DNA from: JBKJZO01 sp046715235
Lineage (GTDB): Bacteria; Actinomycetota; Actinomycetes; BP-191
Assembly: GCA_046715235.1 (NCBI GenBank)
Contig: JBKJZO010000069.1
Location: 1 to 35,226 of the forward strand
Length of the DNA stretch: 35,226 bases
Direction: 5' to 3'
This document shows, in pieces, positions 1-6,830 of the stretch. Within the stretch, counting starts at the first letter, position 1. Every line of letters begins with the position of its first letter. Made by a program: the position numbers and the translations under genes. The notes beneath the pieces are model-generated. The model made no database searches. It saw only the letters and a program-made list of their open reading frames with translations, and was not told where the DNA came from.

Positions 1-284
1 GCTGCCGTTTCGGGCAGCTCGCGCAGTGTGCGGGCCAACGCCACCCGTCCCGCCGCGGCCGGGCCGCTCAGGTTGCAGTGCGCCCGCAGCCACGACCCCG
101 TCGTCGGGAACCCGTCCGCATCGGAGGCGCCGGCCGCGTCGAACCGGGCCACCACCTGCGCCCGCCACGCATCGATCCGGCGGGTCAGCCGCTCCACCTC
201 AATCAACGCGTCGCCCAACTCGGCGACGACAAGCGAGTCAGGATCAGGCAGGTCGACGCGCAACACCGACAGCAGCTGCGACAC
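1..284 (-). CDS. DUF222 / 13E12-family protein, N-terminal part (runs off window)
   Basis: The minus strand from a GTG at 284 reads about 94 codons without a stop and leaves the window at base 1. The peptide begins VSQLLSVLRVDLPDPDS and continues with ELGDALIEVERLTRRIDAW, a helical stretch, then DADGFPTTGSWLRAHCNLSG, the pattern of the DUF222 domain found in actinobacterial 13E12-repeat proteins, most of which end in an HNH nuclease domain. That C-terminal part is outside the window, so nuclease function is inferred only from the family. The GTG is chosen because a purine-rich GGGAGGGG lies a few bases upstream. The gene is divergent from the thioesterase gene at 403. These genes are multicopy and often mobile or degenerate in actinobacteria. 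Confidence 0.75.
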   Translation of the reverse strand, partial: MSQLLSVLRVDLPDPDSLVVAELGDALIEVERLTRRIDAWRAQVVARFDAAGASDADGFPTTGSWLRAHCNLSGPAAAGRVALARTLRELPETA

Positions 285-349
285 GATCCCACCCCTCCCA
301 TGCCTTCGACTACGACCAAGCTACAGGGAGGGTGTGACAAAACCGGGGG

Positions 350-381
350 CCAAAAACCCTGCTGTGGAAAGGGATTTTTGG
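350..381. promoter_or_regulatory. Imperfect inverted repeat between divergent genes
   Basis: Arms ccaaaaaccct (350-360) and agggatttttgg (370-381) pair with one bulged base around a 9-nt loop. It lies in the 118-nt space between the divergent DUF222 and thioesterase starts, about 20 nt before the thioesterase ATG. Its AT-rich arms stand out from the GC-rich surroundings. It could be an operator or an mRNA hairpin in the thioesterase leader; nothing in the sequence decides between them. Confidence 0.35.
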
Positions 382-402
382 CAACGTGGGTAGAGTTCAC
401 GC

Positions 403-933
403 ATGCCAAATGACACCTCTCCGCTTCGTCCGGACGCGACCGAATGCACACTCACGCATCTGATGACGGCGGCTGACGCCAACCTGCACGGCAACATCCA
501 CGGCGGCAGCATCATGAAGCTCGTCGACGACGCTGCCGGCATCGTTGCTGCACGGCACTCGGACGGCCGGGCGGTCACCGTGTCGATGGACGAGATGGTG
601 TTTCTTGTGCCGGTGCACATCGGCGATCTGATTCACGTCAAGGCGCGAATCAACTGGGCCGGTCGCACGTCAATGGAGATCGGCGTCCGGGTGGAGGCCG
701 AACGTTGGGACCACGTCGGCACCCCACTGCACACGTCGTCGGCGTACCTCGTCTACGTCGCGATCGGCGACCAGGGCGAGCCGCGGCCGGTGCGACCCGT
801 CGAACCGGTCAGCGAGACAGATGTCCGTCGCTTCAAGGAAGCCGAGATACGACGGCGGCACCGGCTCGCGCGTCGTCAGGAGATCGAGTCCTCGCGCAAG
901 AGCGAGGCGAACGGCGAGCCGCGTCAGCGGTAG
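403..933 (+). CDS. Acyl-CoA thioesterase, hotdog fold (YciA/ACOT7-like)
   Basis: A 176-residue protein with a single hotdog domain. The motif LHGNIHGGSIMKLVDDAAG (residues 28-46) is the conserved N-x-H-G-G ... D active-site helix of the acyl-CoA hydrolase family, followed by VTVSMDEMVFLVPVHIGDL, the typical central strand. Family members hydrolyse fatty acyl-CoA thioesters to free acid and CoA in the cytoplasm. The C-terminal 40 residues are charged (RRRHRLARRQEIESSRK) and look like a low-complexity tail rather than a second hotdog domain. The ATG at 403 has no strong Shine-Dalgarno sequence. The gene converges on peptide deformylase, with the last 10 nt overlapping. The family call is strong; substrate chain length cannot be read. 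Confidence 0.88.
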   Translation: MPNDTSPLRPDATECTLTHLMTAADANLHGNIHGGSIMKLVDDAAGIVAARHSDGRAVTVSMDEMVFLVPVHIGDLIHVKARINWAGRTSMEIGVRVEAERWDHVGTPLHTSSAYLVYVAIGDQGEPRPVRPVEPVSETDVRRFKEAEIRRRHRLARRQEIESSRKSEANGEPRQR

Positions 934-1424
934 CGCTTGCGGGCGTAGATCTGGTGCCCGTGCAGCACACGGTTGACGAAGAGCAGCCCGTCGAGATGGT
1001 CGATCTCGTGCAGCAGGCAGCGCGCTTCGAGTGCGTCAGCCGTGATCTCGAGCTCTTCACCCGATTCCGGTACGACGCCGCGCACCGTCACGTTGCTTGC
1101 TCTCGTCACGTCGCCGGTCAGATCGGGAACGCTCATGCAGCCTTCACGAGCGTGCTCGGGATCGCTCGACGCGATGACGACCGGATTGGCGAGGACGACG
1201 AGGCCGGCGCACGACTGCGCCTTGCGATGGCCGGTGAGGTCCATCGCGAAAACGCGCATCGGCACTCCGAGCTGCGTCGCGGCGAGCCCGACGCAAGCCG
1301 GTGATACGCGCATCGTGTCGACGAGGTCGGCAGCGAGCGCGCGCACATCGGGCGCGGTCGGATCGACCTCGGCCGCCCGCTGGCTGAGTGCCGGGTGGGG
1401 CAGCCGCAGTACCGGGCGGATCAT
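924..1424 (-). CDS. def: Peptide deformylase
   Basis: A 166-residue metalloenzyme that removes the formyl group from the initiator methionine of new proteins. All three family motifs are present: GLAATQ at residues 46-51 (motif 1, with Thr where Pro is commoner), EGCMS at 94-98 with the metal-ligand Cys96, and HEIDH at 139-143 with two His ligands and the catalytic Glu. Length is normal for an actinobacterial Def. The start is the ATG at 1424, directly in front of the MIRPVLRLPHPAL N-terminus usual for the family. It follows the ACT-domain gene on the same strand with a 6-nt gap, so the two are probably co-transcribed. Its end overlaps the convergent thioesterase gene by 10 nt. Confidence 0.95.
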   Translation of the reverse strand: MIRPVLRLPHPALSQRAAEVDPTAPDVRALAADLVDTMRVSPACVGLAATQLGVPMRVFAMDLTGHRKAQSCAGLVVLANPVVIASSDPEHAREGCMSVPDLTGDVTRASNVTVRGVVPESGEELEITADALEARCLLHEIDHLDGLLFVNRVLHGHQIYARKRYR

Positions 1425-1430
1425 CAGCGA

Positions 1431-1961
1431 CTAGAGGATCTCGGCATCGACCGGCGTGATCGTGGCATGCACGCCTTGTTCTTCGCCGAGTGTGTTGAGC
1501 GCGGCAGTCAACATCGCTTCGTCGACGCCGGCAGGGACGGCGACCTCGAGCACCATCACGTAGACATGCTCGCCGTCGGGGCCGAGCAGATGCGTCACGA
1601 CGTCGACGACGTTGACGTTGTACGACGCGAGCAACGATGTGACCGAGTGCACGATGCCGGGGTGATCGGCCCCGTAGACCGAGACGGAAAACTGTCCCCC
1701 TTCCGGCTCTTCGTCGGGGGCGAAGGGAACGGGCCGCAGCGTCACGATCAGGCCTAGCTGTTGGGCGACCTCGCGCAGCTGCTCGTCGAGGGCGTCCGCT
1801 TCGACGGGCGAGTCGACAACGAGCATCATCGCGAAGGTGCCTCGCAGCCGGGTCATCGCCGAGTCCTCGACGTTGCACCCCGCGCGCAGCAACACTCCGG
1901 TTACGGCCGCGATGATGCCGGGCCGGTCGTCGCCGAGGGTGCAGATCGCAATCGTCGCCAC
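1431..1961 (-). CDS. Tandem ACT-domain protein (GcvR-like)
   Basis: A 176-residue protein made of two ACT domains. The first starts at residue 2 (TIAICTLGDDRPGIIAAVTG) and the second at about residue 92 (SVSVYGADHPGIVHSVTS). Each has the D-x-P-G-I signature where ACT domains bind small ligands such as amino acids. This is the architecture of GcvR-type proteins, which in E. coli sense glycine and control the glycine cleavage system; no GcvA-type partner is visible here. The GTG start at 1961 is used. It is upstream of def, 6 nt away, and probably shares its transcript. The ligand and regulated target in this organism are unknown. It may simply be an amino-acid-sensing regulator. Confidence 0.82.
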   Translation of the reverse strand: MATIAICTLGDDRPGIIAAVTGVLLRAGCNVEDSAMTRLRGTFAMMLVVDSPVEADALDEQLREVAQQLGLIVTLRPVPFAPDEEPEGGQFSVSVYGADHPGIVHSVTSLLASYNVNVVDVVTHLLGPDGEHVYVMVLEVAVPAGVDEAMLTAALNTLGEEQGVHATITPVDAEIL

Positions 1962-2019
1962 GGCGACAAGATAGCTGCAACGGCCAGTGGCAAGGGTTAT
2001 CGGTGAAGGGCAGTCGGGC

Positions 2020-2318
2020 GTGAAGCAGTTGGGGACGATTCTGGGGATCTGGGCCCACCCGGACGATGAGACCTACCTGGCGTGACCGAGCACATCTGGC
2101 TCGACTACCCGGACGGCGCTTGCGAGGACGCGGACGCCGAGGACGCCGTCGCGCAGATCGCGGCGATCATCGAAAACGTGCAGCCCGACTCGATCCTGAC
2201 GTTCGGACCCGACGGGATGACCGGTCATCACGACCACCGGACCGTGTGCGAGTGGACGACGCGCGCGGTGGAGAAGCTGGGTTTGCCGCCTGGCGCTCTG
2301 CACCACGCCAGTCTGACG
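2020..2318 (+). pseudogene. Decayed PIG-L (LmbE-like) deacetylase remnant
   Basis: From the GTG at 2020 the reading frame gives VKQLGTILGIWAHPDDETYLA, including the AHPDDE zinc motif of PIG-L/LmbE deacetylases, then hits TGA at 2083. A shifted frame from 2082 continues the same family: TEHIWLDYPDGACEDADAED and later DSILTFGPDGMTGHHDHR, the second conserved metal-site block, fading after ALHHASLT at about 2318. The normal 50-60 residues between the two blocks are missing, so there is an internal deletion plus frameshift, and the C-terminus is lost before the response-regulator gene. Intact members deacetylate N-acetylglucosaminyl substrates. Both zinc-site motifs still read cleanly, so the decay looks recent. 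Confidence 0.85.
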
Positions 2319-2410
2319 TGCACAGGAACGGCGATTGGCGTTAAGCCGCTTCTGGAGCCGCCGGGCCCCCTGAGCGCTTCGCTGCGCTTTCCCGACCAGT
2401 CCGGTGTTTG

Positions 2411-3073
2411 CTACGTGTCGAGGAGGTCGCCGTGGCCGATGCCCAGGTGTGTCTCGAGATCGGCGGGCGAGTGTGCGCGCAGGTAGTCCCCGAACTTGGC
2501 GGATACGCCCGCCATGTACTCCTGCGCAGTCTTGGGGGCGATGTTCAGACGCCGCCCAATGGCGCTGTAACTCTCGCCGCGAGCGCGGTGGCGGAGGACG
2601 TCCCTCTCTCGCGGCGTGAGCTGGGCGATCCGGCCTCTGTCGTTCGCGAGTTCGACCAGTCCGGCAATGGCGTACGTGATGACGATCTCGCCCGCCGCGA
2701 CATTCGTGACAGCGTCTTCGAGTGTCGACATCGGTTCGGATTTGTGGACGATGCCACGAGCACCAGCAGCTAGGCACCCGACGAGGACCTCACGTCGACG
2801 TTCGTTCGTGTAGAGCAACACGCGATAGTCCCGCGAAACGCGCGTTACGGCCGGCGCGCCCTGGAGTCCCTGTGTTCGACCGGCGCCGCCGAGTTCGAGA
2901 TCCAGCAGTACGACGTCCGCGGCGGGCTGCGCATCGAGAAAGTGCTCAGCGGTGTCGAACACGCCGACGATCAGCATTTCGCGGGCGAGCACACGCAGTC
3001 CTTCACGAATGAGCGTGTCGTCATCGATGACGGCGACCGTGACGCGCTCGCCAGACTTTCGCCCTTCGGTCAC
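2411..3073 (-). CDS. NarL/LuxR-family response regulator
   Basis: A 220-residue two-component regulator. The receiver domain (about 11-130) has the acidic cluster IDDD at 16-19, phosphoacceptor Asp58 in VVLLDLE, Thr89 and Lys111 (GIVHKSE). The C-terminal LuxR-type helix-turn-helix begins at LTPRERDVL (152-160) and contains the recognition region IAPKTAQEYMAGVSAKFG. The GTG start at 3073 overlaps the stop of the upstream kinase gene by one base (TAGTG on the coding strand), so translation is coupled and the kinase is its likely partner. Its regulon cannot be inferred. The last part of the HTH domain is complete and the stop is at 2411. Confidence 0.92.
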   Translation of the reverse strand: MTEGRKSGERVTVAVIDDDTLIREGLRVLAREMLIVGVFDTAEHFLDAQPAADVVLLDLELGGAGRTQGLQGAPAVTRVSRDYRVLLYTNERRREVLVGCLAAGARGIVHKSEPMSTLEDAVTNVAAGEIVITYAIAGLVELANDRGRIAQLTPRERDVLRHRARGESYSAIGRRLNIAPKTAQEYMAGVSAKFGDYLRAHSPADLETHLGIGHGDLLDT

Positions 3074-4263
3074 TAGACGACCGCAGGGGAGTAGCGAAGC
3101 GCGACCAAGGTGCCCTCCCCGTCGCCGCTCGTGATCTCTGTCGTGATGCCGTGCAACGCCAGGGCGCCAGCTACTTGTTCGCGCAGCCCAAAGCCTCGCG
3201 GGGTTGTCCGCGGATCGAATCCCTGGCCGTCGTCGTGGACTGACAAGTCCCAGGTTCCGTCACTGCCGCCCGCCGCATGCAGTACGACGCTGGTTGCGTC
3301 GGCGTGGATCCGCACGTTGTGCAGCAGCGTCGCGATCGCCTGACCTACGGCCGACGACGTCGGCGGCTCCAGGCGCACGTCGTTCGCCAGGTCTGTGCTG
3401 ATGGTCATCGGCAAGTCTGCGAAGGGGGCTGCCGCTCGACGGGCCGACGCGGAGAGCGTGCATTCGCCGGGTTCCGGAACGGTATCGCCTGTGAGGAACG
3501 AACGGATCCGCACAGCGCCGGCAGCAGCCTGTCGTTGCAACATGACAACGAGGTTGGGATCCAACTGCGGCTCGCTGAGCAACCGCAACACCGTCTCTTG
3601 ATCGTGCAATAGCAGCCGGTTGCGGTCGCGTTCGGCTGCGCGTCCCGCCTCGACCGCAGCGGCACGCGCCGAGTCTGCCTCCGACGCAATGCGACGGAGG
3701 AAACCCGAAATTGCGAAGGACATTCCTCCGAACGCCACGAACACAAGGCTGTTCAACATCACGGTGAGTCGTTGCGTATCATCTGCCGCGGCCGGCATCG
3801 TGGAAATGAGATAGCTGGCGATGACGGCAGCTATCGACAGCGCGATGTTGTGGCCGCGACTCATGGCCATTCCGGCACCCGTCGTCACGGCAATGGCGGT
3901 GGGGTAGGCCCAGCCACCCCAGCTGTTGATCCTGTCGGCAGGGTTCGTGAACCAGGGCTGCAACAAGAGAATGGTGCAGATGACGCTGATGTCCAGGAGG
4001 GCAAGTTTTCCCGACTGGCAGCCGCCGCGACGGGCTGAGGTGATGAGGATGATGGCCGTTGTCGTCCCGAAAGCGACGATGCAGGACGCTGCAAGCCAGG
4101 GGAGTGGGGATTCTTTGAGGCCCCAGGACGCTGCAATCGCCACTTGTAACAGGTTGAGGCCGCGGCCTCCGAACCACACGGCGAGAATCACCGTTTCGCA
4201 GCCAGCCGCCGTCGTGGGAACGCGGGAACCGAAGCCGAGTGAGGCCAACACCGCGCGTCTCAC
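3073..4263 (-). CDS. Membrane sensor histidine kinase, NarL-system type
   Basis: A 396-residue kinase. About six hydrophobic membrane segments occupy residues 22-190, followed by an Ala/Arg-rich coiled coil (190-215), a divergent DHp element with His220 in LLLHDQETVLRLL, and a short GHKL ATPase domain with Asn316 (LLHNVRIHADA) and the G1 box HDDGQGFDP (343-351), then RGFGLREQ. The HD-x-E/T form of the phosphoacceptor helix is known from actinobacterial NarL-type kinases. There is no extracellular sensor domain, so the stimulus may be sensed in the membrane. The GTG start at 4263 has GGAGGAG six bases upstream. It is the first gene of a two-gene operon with the response regulator, overlapping by one base. 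The signal is unknown. Confidence 0.88.
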   Translation of the reverse strand: MRRAVLASLGFGSRVPTTAAGCETVILAVWFGGRGLNLLQVAIAASWGLKESPLPWLAASCIVAFGTTTAIILITSARRGGCQSGKLALLDISVICTILLLQPWFTNPADRINSWGGWAYPTAIAVTTGAGMAMSRGHNIALSIAAVIASYLISTMPAAADDTQRLTVMLNSLVFVAFGGMSFAISGFLRRIASEADSARAAAVEAGRAAERDRNRLLLHDQETVLRLLSEPQLDPNLVVMLQRQAAAGAVRIRSFLTGDTVPEPGECTLSASARRAAAPFADLPMTISTDLANDVRLEPPTSSAVGQAIATLLHNVRIHADATSVVLHAAGGSDGTWDLSVHDDGQGFDPRTTPRGFGLREQVAGALALHGITTEITSGDGEGTLVALRYSPAVV

Positions 4264-4661
4264 GAGTGACTCCTCCGAATCCAGCGCGTCCTCCGACCTG
4301 CTGACAGCCTAGGGGCGGATGATCCCCGTTGGACAGCTGCCCGTCGCACCTGTCCAGCCGATGCCAGCGCCCGCCTGTGCGTTTCCGAAGGCGACTGACC
4401 CAGCAACGACATTCACGCGAACCGGGTAGCGAGCTTCTTTGGCGCTGACAGCCTCTGCTTGCTCAGAGGTCTCATGCGCTGGACGTTAGTAGCCGGGCGA
4501 TCGGCGCGTACCCCGACGTTTGTCGGGGTGGTGGAGCTCAGTGCCGCAAGCCATAGTCAGCTACGACTTAAGAAGGTCGCGCTGGGACGGCGGAATTCTT
4601 CGACGTATCAGCTCTAGTGGCGCGTGTTGTCCTGAGGCCGATCTCCGAGGAATGGATAACA
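4264..4661. other. 398-nt intergenic region with two small hairpins and a short open frame
   Basis: This is the divergent region between the kinase (minus) and the lipase-like gene (plus). It holds a 6-bp hairpin at 4452-4469 (cctctg/cagagg), an 8-bp perfect hairpin at 4510-4529 listed separately, and a minus-strand open frame at 4309-4416 whose translation (VNVVAGSVAFGNAQAGAGIG onward) looks protein-like but lacks a ribosome-binding site. Promoters for both flanking genes should lie here, but no -10/-35 pair is convincing. It could contain the end of a decayed gene. Confidence 0.4.
4510..4529. other. Perfect 8-bp hairpin with GTTT loop
   Basis: accccgac (4510-4517) and gtcggggt (4522-4529) are exact complements around a four-base loop. 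There is no following T-run. It sits 130 nt upstream of the lipase-like gene, so it may be an operator, a leader hairpin, or the terminator of a lost gene. Confidence 0.4.
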
Positions 4662-5990
4662 ATGAGAGTACTTTCGAAGACTGTGGCGGCTGGCGCCATA
4701 ACCATGGCGATGGCGATGGCGATTGGGGCATTGCCTGTGACGACAGCCAGCGCAGGCGTTGTCTCGCCCTACTGTCAATCAGCGACTGGGGGCAGTACCA
4801 GCTTTACGCAGAGCCTTCAATGCCGTCTGCAGCAGGGACCGGCCGCTCAGTACGGCTACACCGGTCCGATCGACGGCGTGTTTGGCGTGAACAGTTGGAA
4901 AGGAATCCAGAATTTCTTGAAAGCGAACTACGGCTATACGGGCCCGGCAGATGGGGTTCCCGGAACCTACACGTATAGGGCCCTGCAGCGATGGGCAGCT
5001 GATACCAGCCATGGCGGCACGTACACGGGACCGATCGACGGGGTTCTGGGCGTCAACAGCTGGACAGGCGTCGATCGCGCTGTGACCTACGACTACTACT
5101 CGCCGGGTGCGCGGCTCCCAACGCCGCCGCCGCCTCCGCCGACGCCGACTCCGACGCCGACGACGCCTCCGCCGACGCCGACGCCGACGCCGACGACGCC
5201 TCCGCCGACGCCGACGCCGACGCCGACTCCGACTCCGCCGCCGACGCCGCCGCGGAGGAATGGTGCGACCAACACGGTCATCTTCATCCACGGTTACGGC
5301 GACGCGAACTGTGACGCGTACTGGTCCACAGCGAAACAACACTTCGGCAAGACCGGCTGGACGGGCACGATGGTCACCTACGGCTACTACGCGGCCGACA
5401 GGTTCTGCACCCGTGTGTATCCCTCCGGTACGACGGACACGTCGATCAAGGAGGTCGGCAAGGATCTGGCGTGGTACATCTACGACTACTCGAGGTGGGG
5501 CAAGAAGGTCGACGTGGTGGCCCACTCCATGGGCGGTCTCATCATCCGCTCCGCGCTGACCGAGGTGCATAAAAAGACCGCGGAATACCCCCCCTACCTT
5601 TTTGTCGAAGACGTCGTGACCCTGGGCACCCCGCATAACGGGGCACTATGGTGTTGTACTACAAAGCAGGCCTGGGAGATGAAAGCCGGCAGCGATTTCC
5701 TGAAGGGGCTGGCCGCCCGGCCAGGATCGGAGATGGGCACGGACTGGACGAACATCGGGTCCCTCGACGACAACGTCGTGAAGGGTGAGTCCGCCACGGC
5801 CATGATCGGCCAGCACAGAATCCTTTACCACAAAGAGGCCCAACTGAGCCACGAGGATCTCATCGAGGTGACATCCGGCATCTACCGTGCGAAGTCTGCG
5901 GAAAACGGTGCGGTGTGGAGCGCTTATGTTGATCGCGTCAACCCAGTCCAGCTGGCCAAGGACGCCGTGTACTACAGCGCCATCAAGTAG
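4662..5990 (+). CDS. Secreted lipase-like alpha/beta-hydrolase with peptidoglycan-binding-like repeats
   Basis: A 442-residue exported protein. An N-terminal signal peptide (MRVLSKTVAAGAITMAM..., likely cleaved near the Ala-rich TTASAG at 27-32) is followed by three degenerate repeats with TGP(I/A)DGVxG at about 67, 93 and 122, resembling peptidoglycan_binding_1 modules. A Pro/Thr linker (153-197) leads to an alpha/beta-hydrolase domain with oxyanion motif HGYGD (210-214), nucleophile Ser289 in AHSMGG, a candidate acid in SLDDN and His397 (LSHEDL), as in triacylglycerol lipases and PGAP1-like esterases. The ATG at 4662 is chosen because GAGGAA lies about 10 nt upstream and it starts the signal peptide directly. 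It is probably cell-wall associated. The substrate, lipid or ester, is not determined. It is followed by a strong hairpin terminator. Confidence 0.85.
   Translation: MRVLSKTVAAGAITMAMAMAIGALPVTTASAGVVSPYCQSATGGSTSFTQSLQCRLQQGPAAQYGYTGPIDGVFGVNSWKGIQNFLKANYGYTGPADGVPGTYTYRALQRWAADTSHGGTYTGPIDGVLGVNSWTGVDRAVTYDYYSPGARLPTPPPPPPTPTPTPTTPPPTPTPTPTTPPPTPTPTPTPTPPPTPPRRNGATNTVIFIHGYGDANCDAYWSTAKQHFGKTGWTGTMVTYGYYAADRFCTRVYPSGTTDTSIKEVGKDLAWYIYDYSRWGKKVDVVAHSMGGLIIRSALTEVHKKTAEYPPYLFVEDVVTLGTPHNGALWCCTTKQAWEMKAGSDFLKGLAARPGSEMGTDWTNIGSLDDNVVKGESATAMIGQHRILYHKEAQLSHEDLIEVTSGIYRAKSAENGAVWSAYVDRVNPVQLAKDAVYYSAIK
5118..5252 (+). repeat. Pro-Thr linker microsatellite (ccgacg-type hexamer repeats)
   Basis: Tandem copies of ccgacgccgacg/cctccg units encode a nearly pure Pro-Thr linker between the wall-binding-like repeats and the hydrolase domain of the lipase-like protein. 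The array has internal 30-36-nt higher-order duplications (blocks of TPTPTPTTPPP). It is likely to vary in length between strains by slippage, without frame change as long as units of three are gained or lost. Confidence 0.85.
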
Positions 5991-6010
5991 CACAGCAGCT
6001 CGCTTGAACT

Positions 6011-6043
6011 GGTGGCCCGGACACTCTCGTGGTCCGGGCCACC
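6011..6043 (+). terminator. Strong hairpin downstream of the lipase-like gene
   Basis: ggtggcccggac (6011-6022) and gtccgggccacc (6032-6043) form a perfect 12-bp GC-rich stem with a 9-nt loop, 21 nt after the stop codon. There is no U-tract, as is common for actinobacterial terminators. Confidence 0.75.
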
Positions 6044-6084
6044 GGGCACCAGACATGATCCCTGCCCCTGAGAATCTCGCCGTG

Positions 6085-6627
6085 TCAGCGGCGCGCGACG
6101 CGCGCGGGGATCAATTCGCGGCGCATCGCTGCAGCGCCGCCCCGCGCTCGTTTGCCGGCTCTACGCCACCAACCGTGGTAGCCGGCCTCGGAGTCGTCAG
6201 TCGGACGCTCAGGCCGTCTCCAAGCACGTGCGTCGAGGAAAGGCCGAAATTCGGCGTCCACAAGGGCTGACGAAAACTCGCGGTACCCGTAGGGCCTGGC
6301 GATCTCCCACGCATGCTTATACGAGGTCTTGGCCCGCTCGGTGTAGCCCTTCACGACCGAGGCGTCATCGACCCGCAACTCCCCGGCAAGGTACTCCACT
6401 ACCGGCTATGCCACGTCTAGCGGATCTTCGAGGAACCTTCCGAGAAAGCGCACCGTACCTAGCTGCAGCGCGAACCCAAGTCTGCGGTGCTCTCCCCGCC
6501 GCTGCCCCACCAGACGAAGGTCGGCATCATCGAGAAAGAAGCACCGCTCCAACTCCGCCCGCGGCGGCGCGGCCATGAACGCCCCGTACGCCGCAACCTG
6601 CTCGTCGCTGAGGAACTCCACAGGCAT
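6085..6627 (-). pseudogene. Tn3-family transposase N-terminal remnant
   Basis: From the ATG at 6627 the minus strand reads MPVEFLSDEQVAAYGAF, then LERCFFLDDADLRLVGQRRG and LGFALQLGTVRFLGRFLEDP, the DUF4158 N-terminal domain of Tn3-family transposases. At 6404-6406 an in-frame TAG stands where family members carry Trp (DVPWPVVEYLA). The same frame then continues as PVVEYLAGELRVDDASVVKG and YGYREFSSALVDAEFRPFLDARAW. Near 6240 the similarity shifts to another frame (VEPANERGAALQRC) and ends before 6085. The catalytic DDE domain, resolvase and terminal repeats are not found. The remnant is therefore inactive: nonsense mutation, frameshift and 3' truncation. It lies between the lipase-like gene terminator and acetoacetyl-CoA synthetase. 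Confidence 0.88.
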
Positions 6628-6676
6628 GCCGAGCAACTTATTGCCGGCGGGCCCGGCGGCGCCAGAAGCGGCTTAG

Positions 6677-6826
6677 CGCCAATCGCCGTTCCTGTGCACG
6701 TCAGACCCCGACCTGAAAGCGCGAGCGATCGCCGCGCAGGTCAGCCAGTCTGAACCGTTGATCGCGGCGGTGGGTGCGCGGTGGTGGCGCAACGAGCTGC
6801 GGGCTGAGTCGTTCCGCCCGGCGTGA
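6677..6826 (+). pseudogene. Possible C-terminal fragment of an unidentified gene
   Basis: An open frame of 49 codons follows a TAG at 6674 and has no start codon of its own with a ribosome-binding site. It reads RQSPFLCTSDPDLKARAIAA, then PLIAAVGARWWRNELRAESF and stops at TGA 6826. The composition looks like real protein sequence. I do not recognise the family. It may be the end of a gene disrupted by the Tn3 insertion whose remnant lies next to it. It ends 4 nt before the convergent acetoacetyl-CoA synthetase stop. Confidence 0.3.
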
Positions 6827-6830
6827 CGCG

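Noticed and set aside
2373..2390. Terminator hairpin agcgc/gcgct followed by ttt between the PIG-L remnant and the response regulator
   Set aside because: Five base pairs in a very GC-rich stretch are expected by chance.
4309..4416. Short minus-strand gene upstream of the sensor kinase
   Set aside because: Only 35 codons, no ribosome-binding site and no recognised family; kept as a low-interest observation and not as a gene.
4779..5636. Long minus-strand open frame with poly-Arg stretch across the lipase-like gene
   Set aside because: It is the antisense of the Pro-Thr repeat DNA; no domain, no ribosome-binding site, and the plus strand carries clear catalytic motifs.
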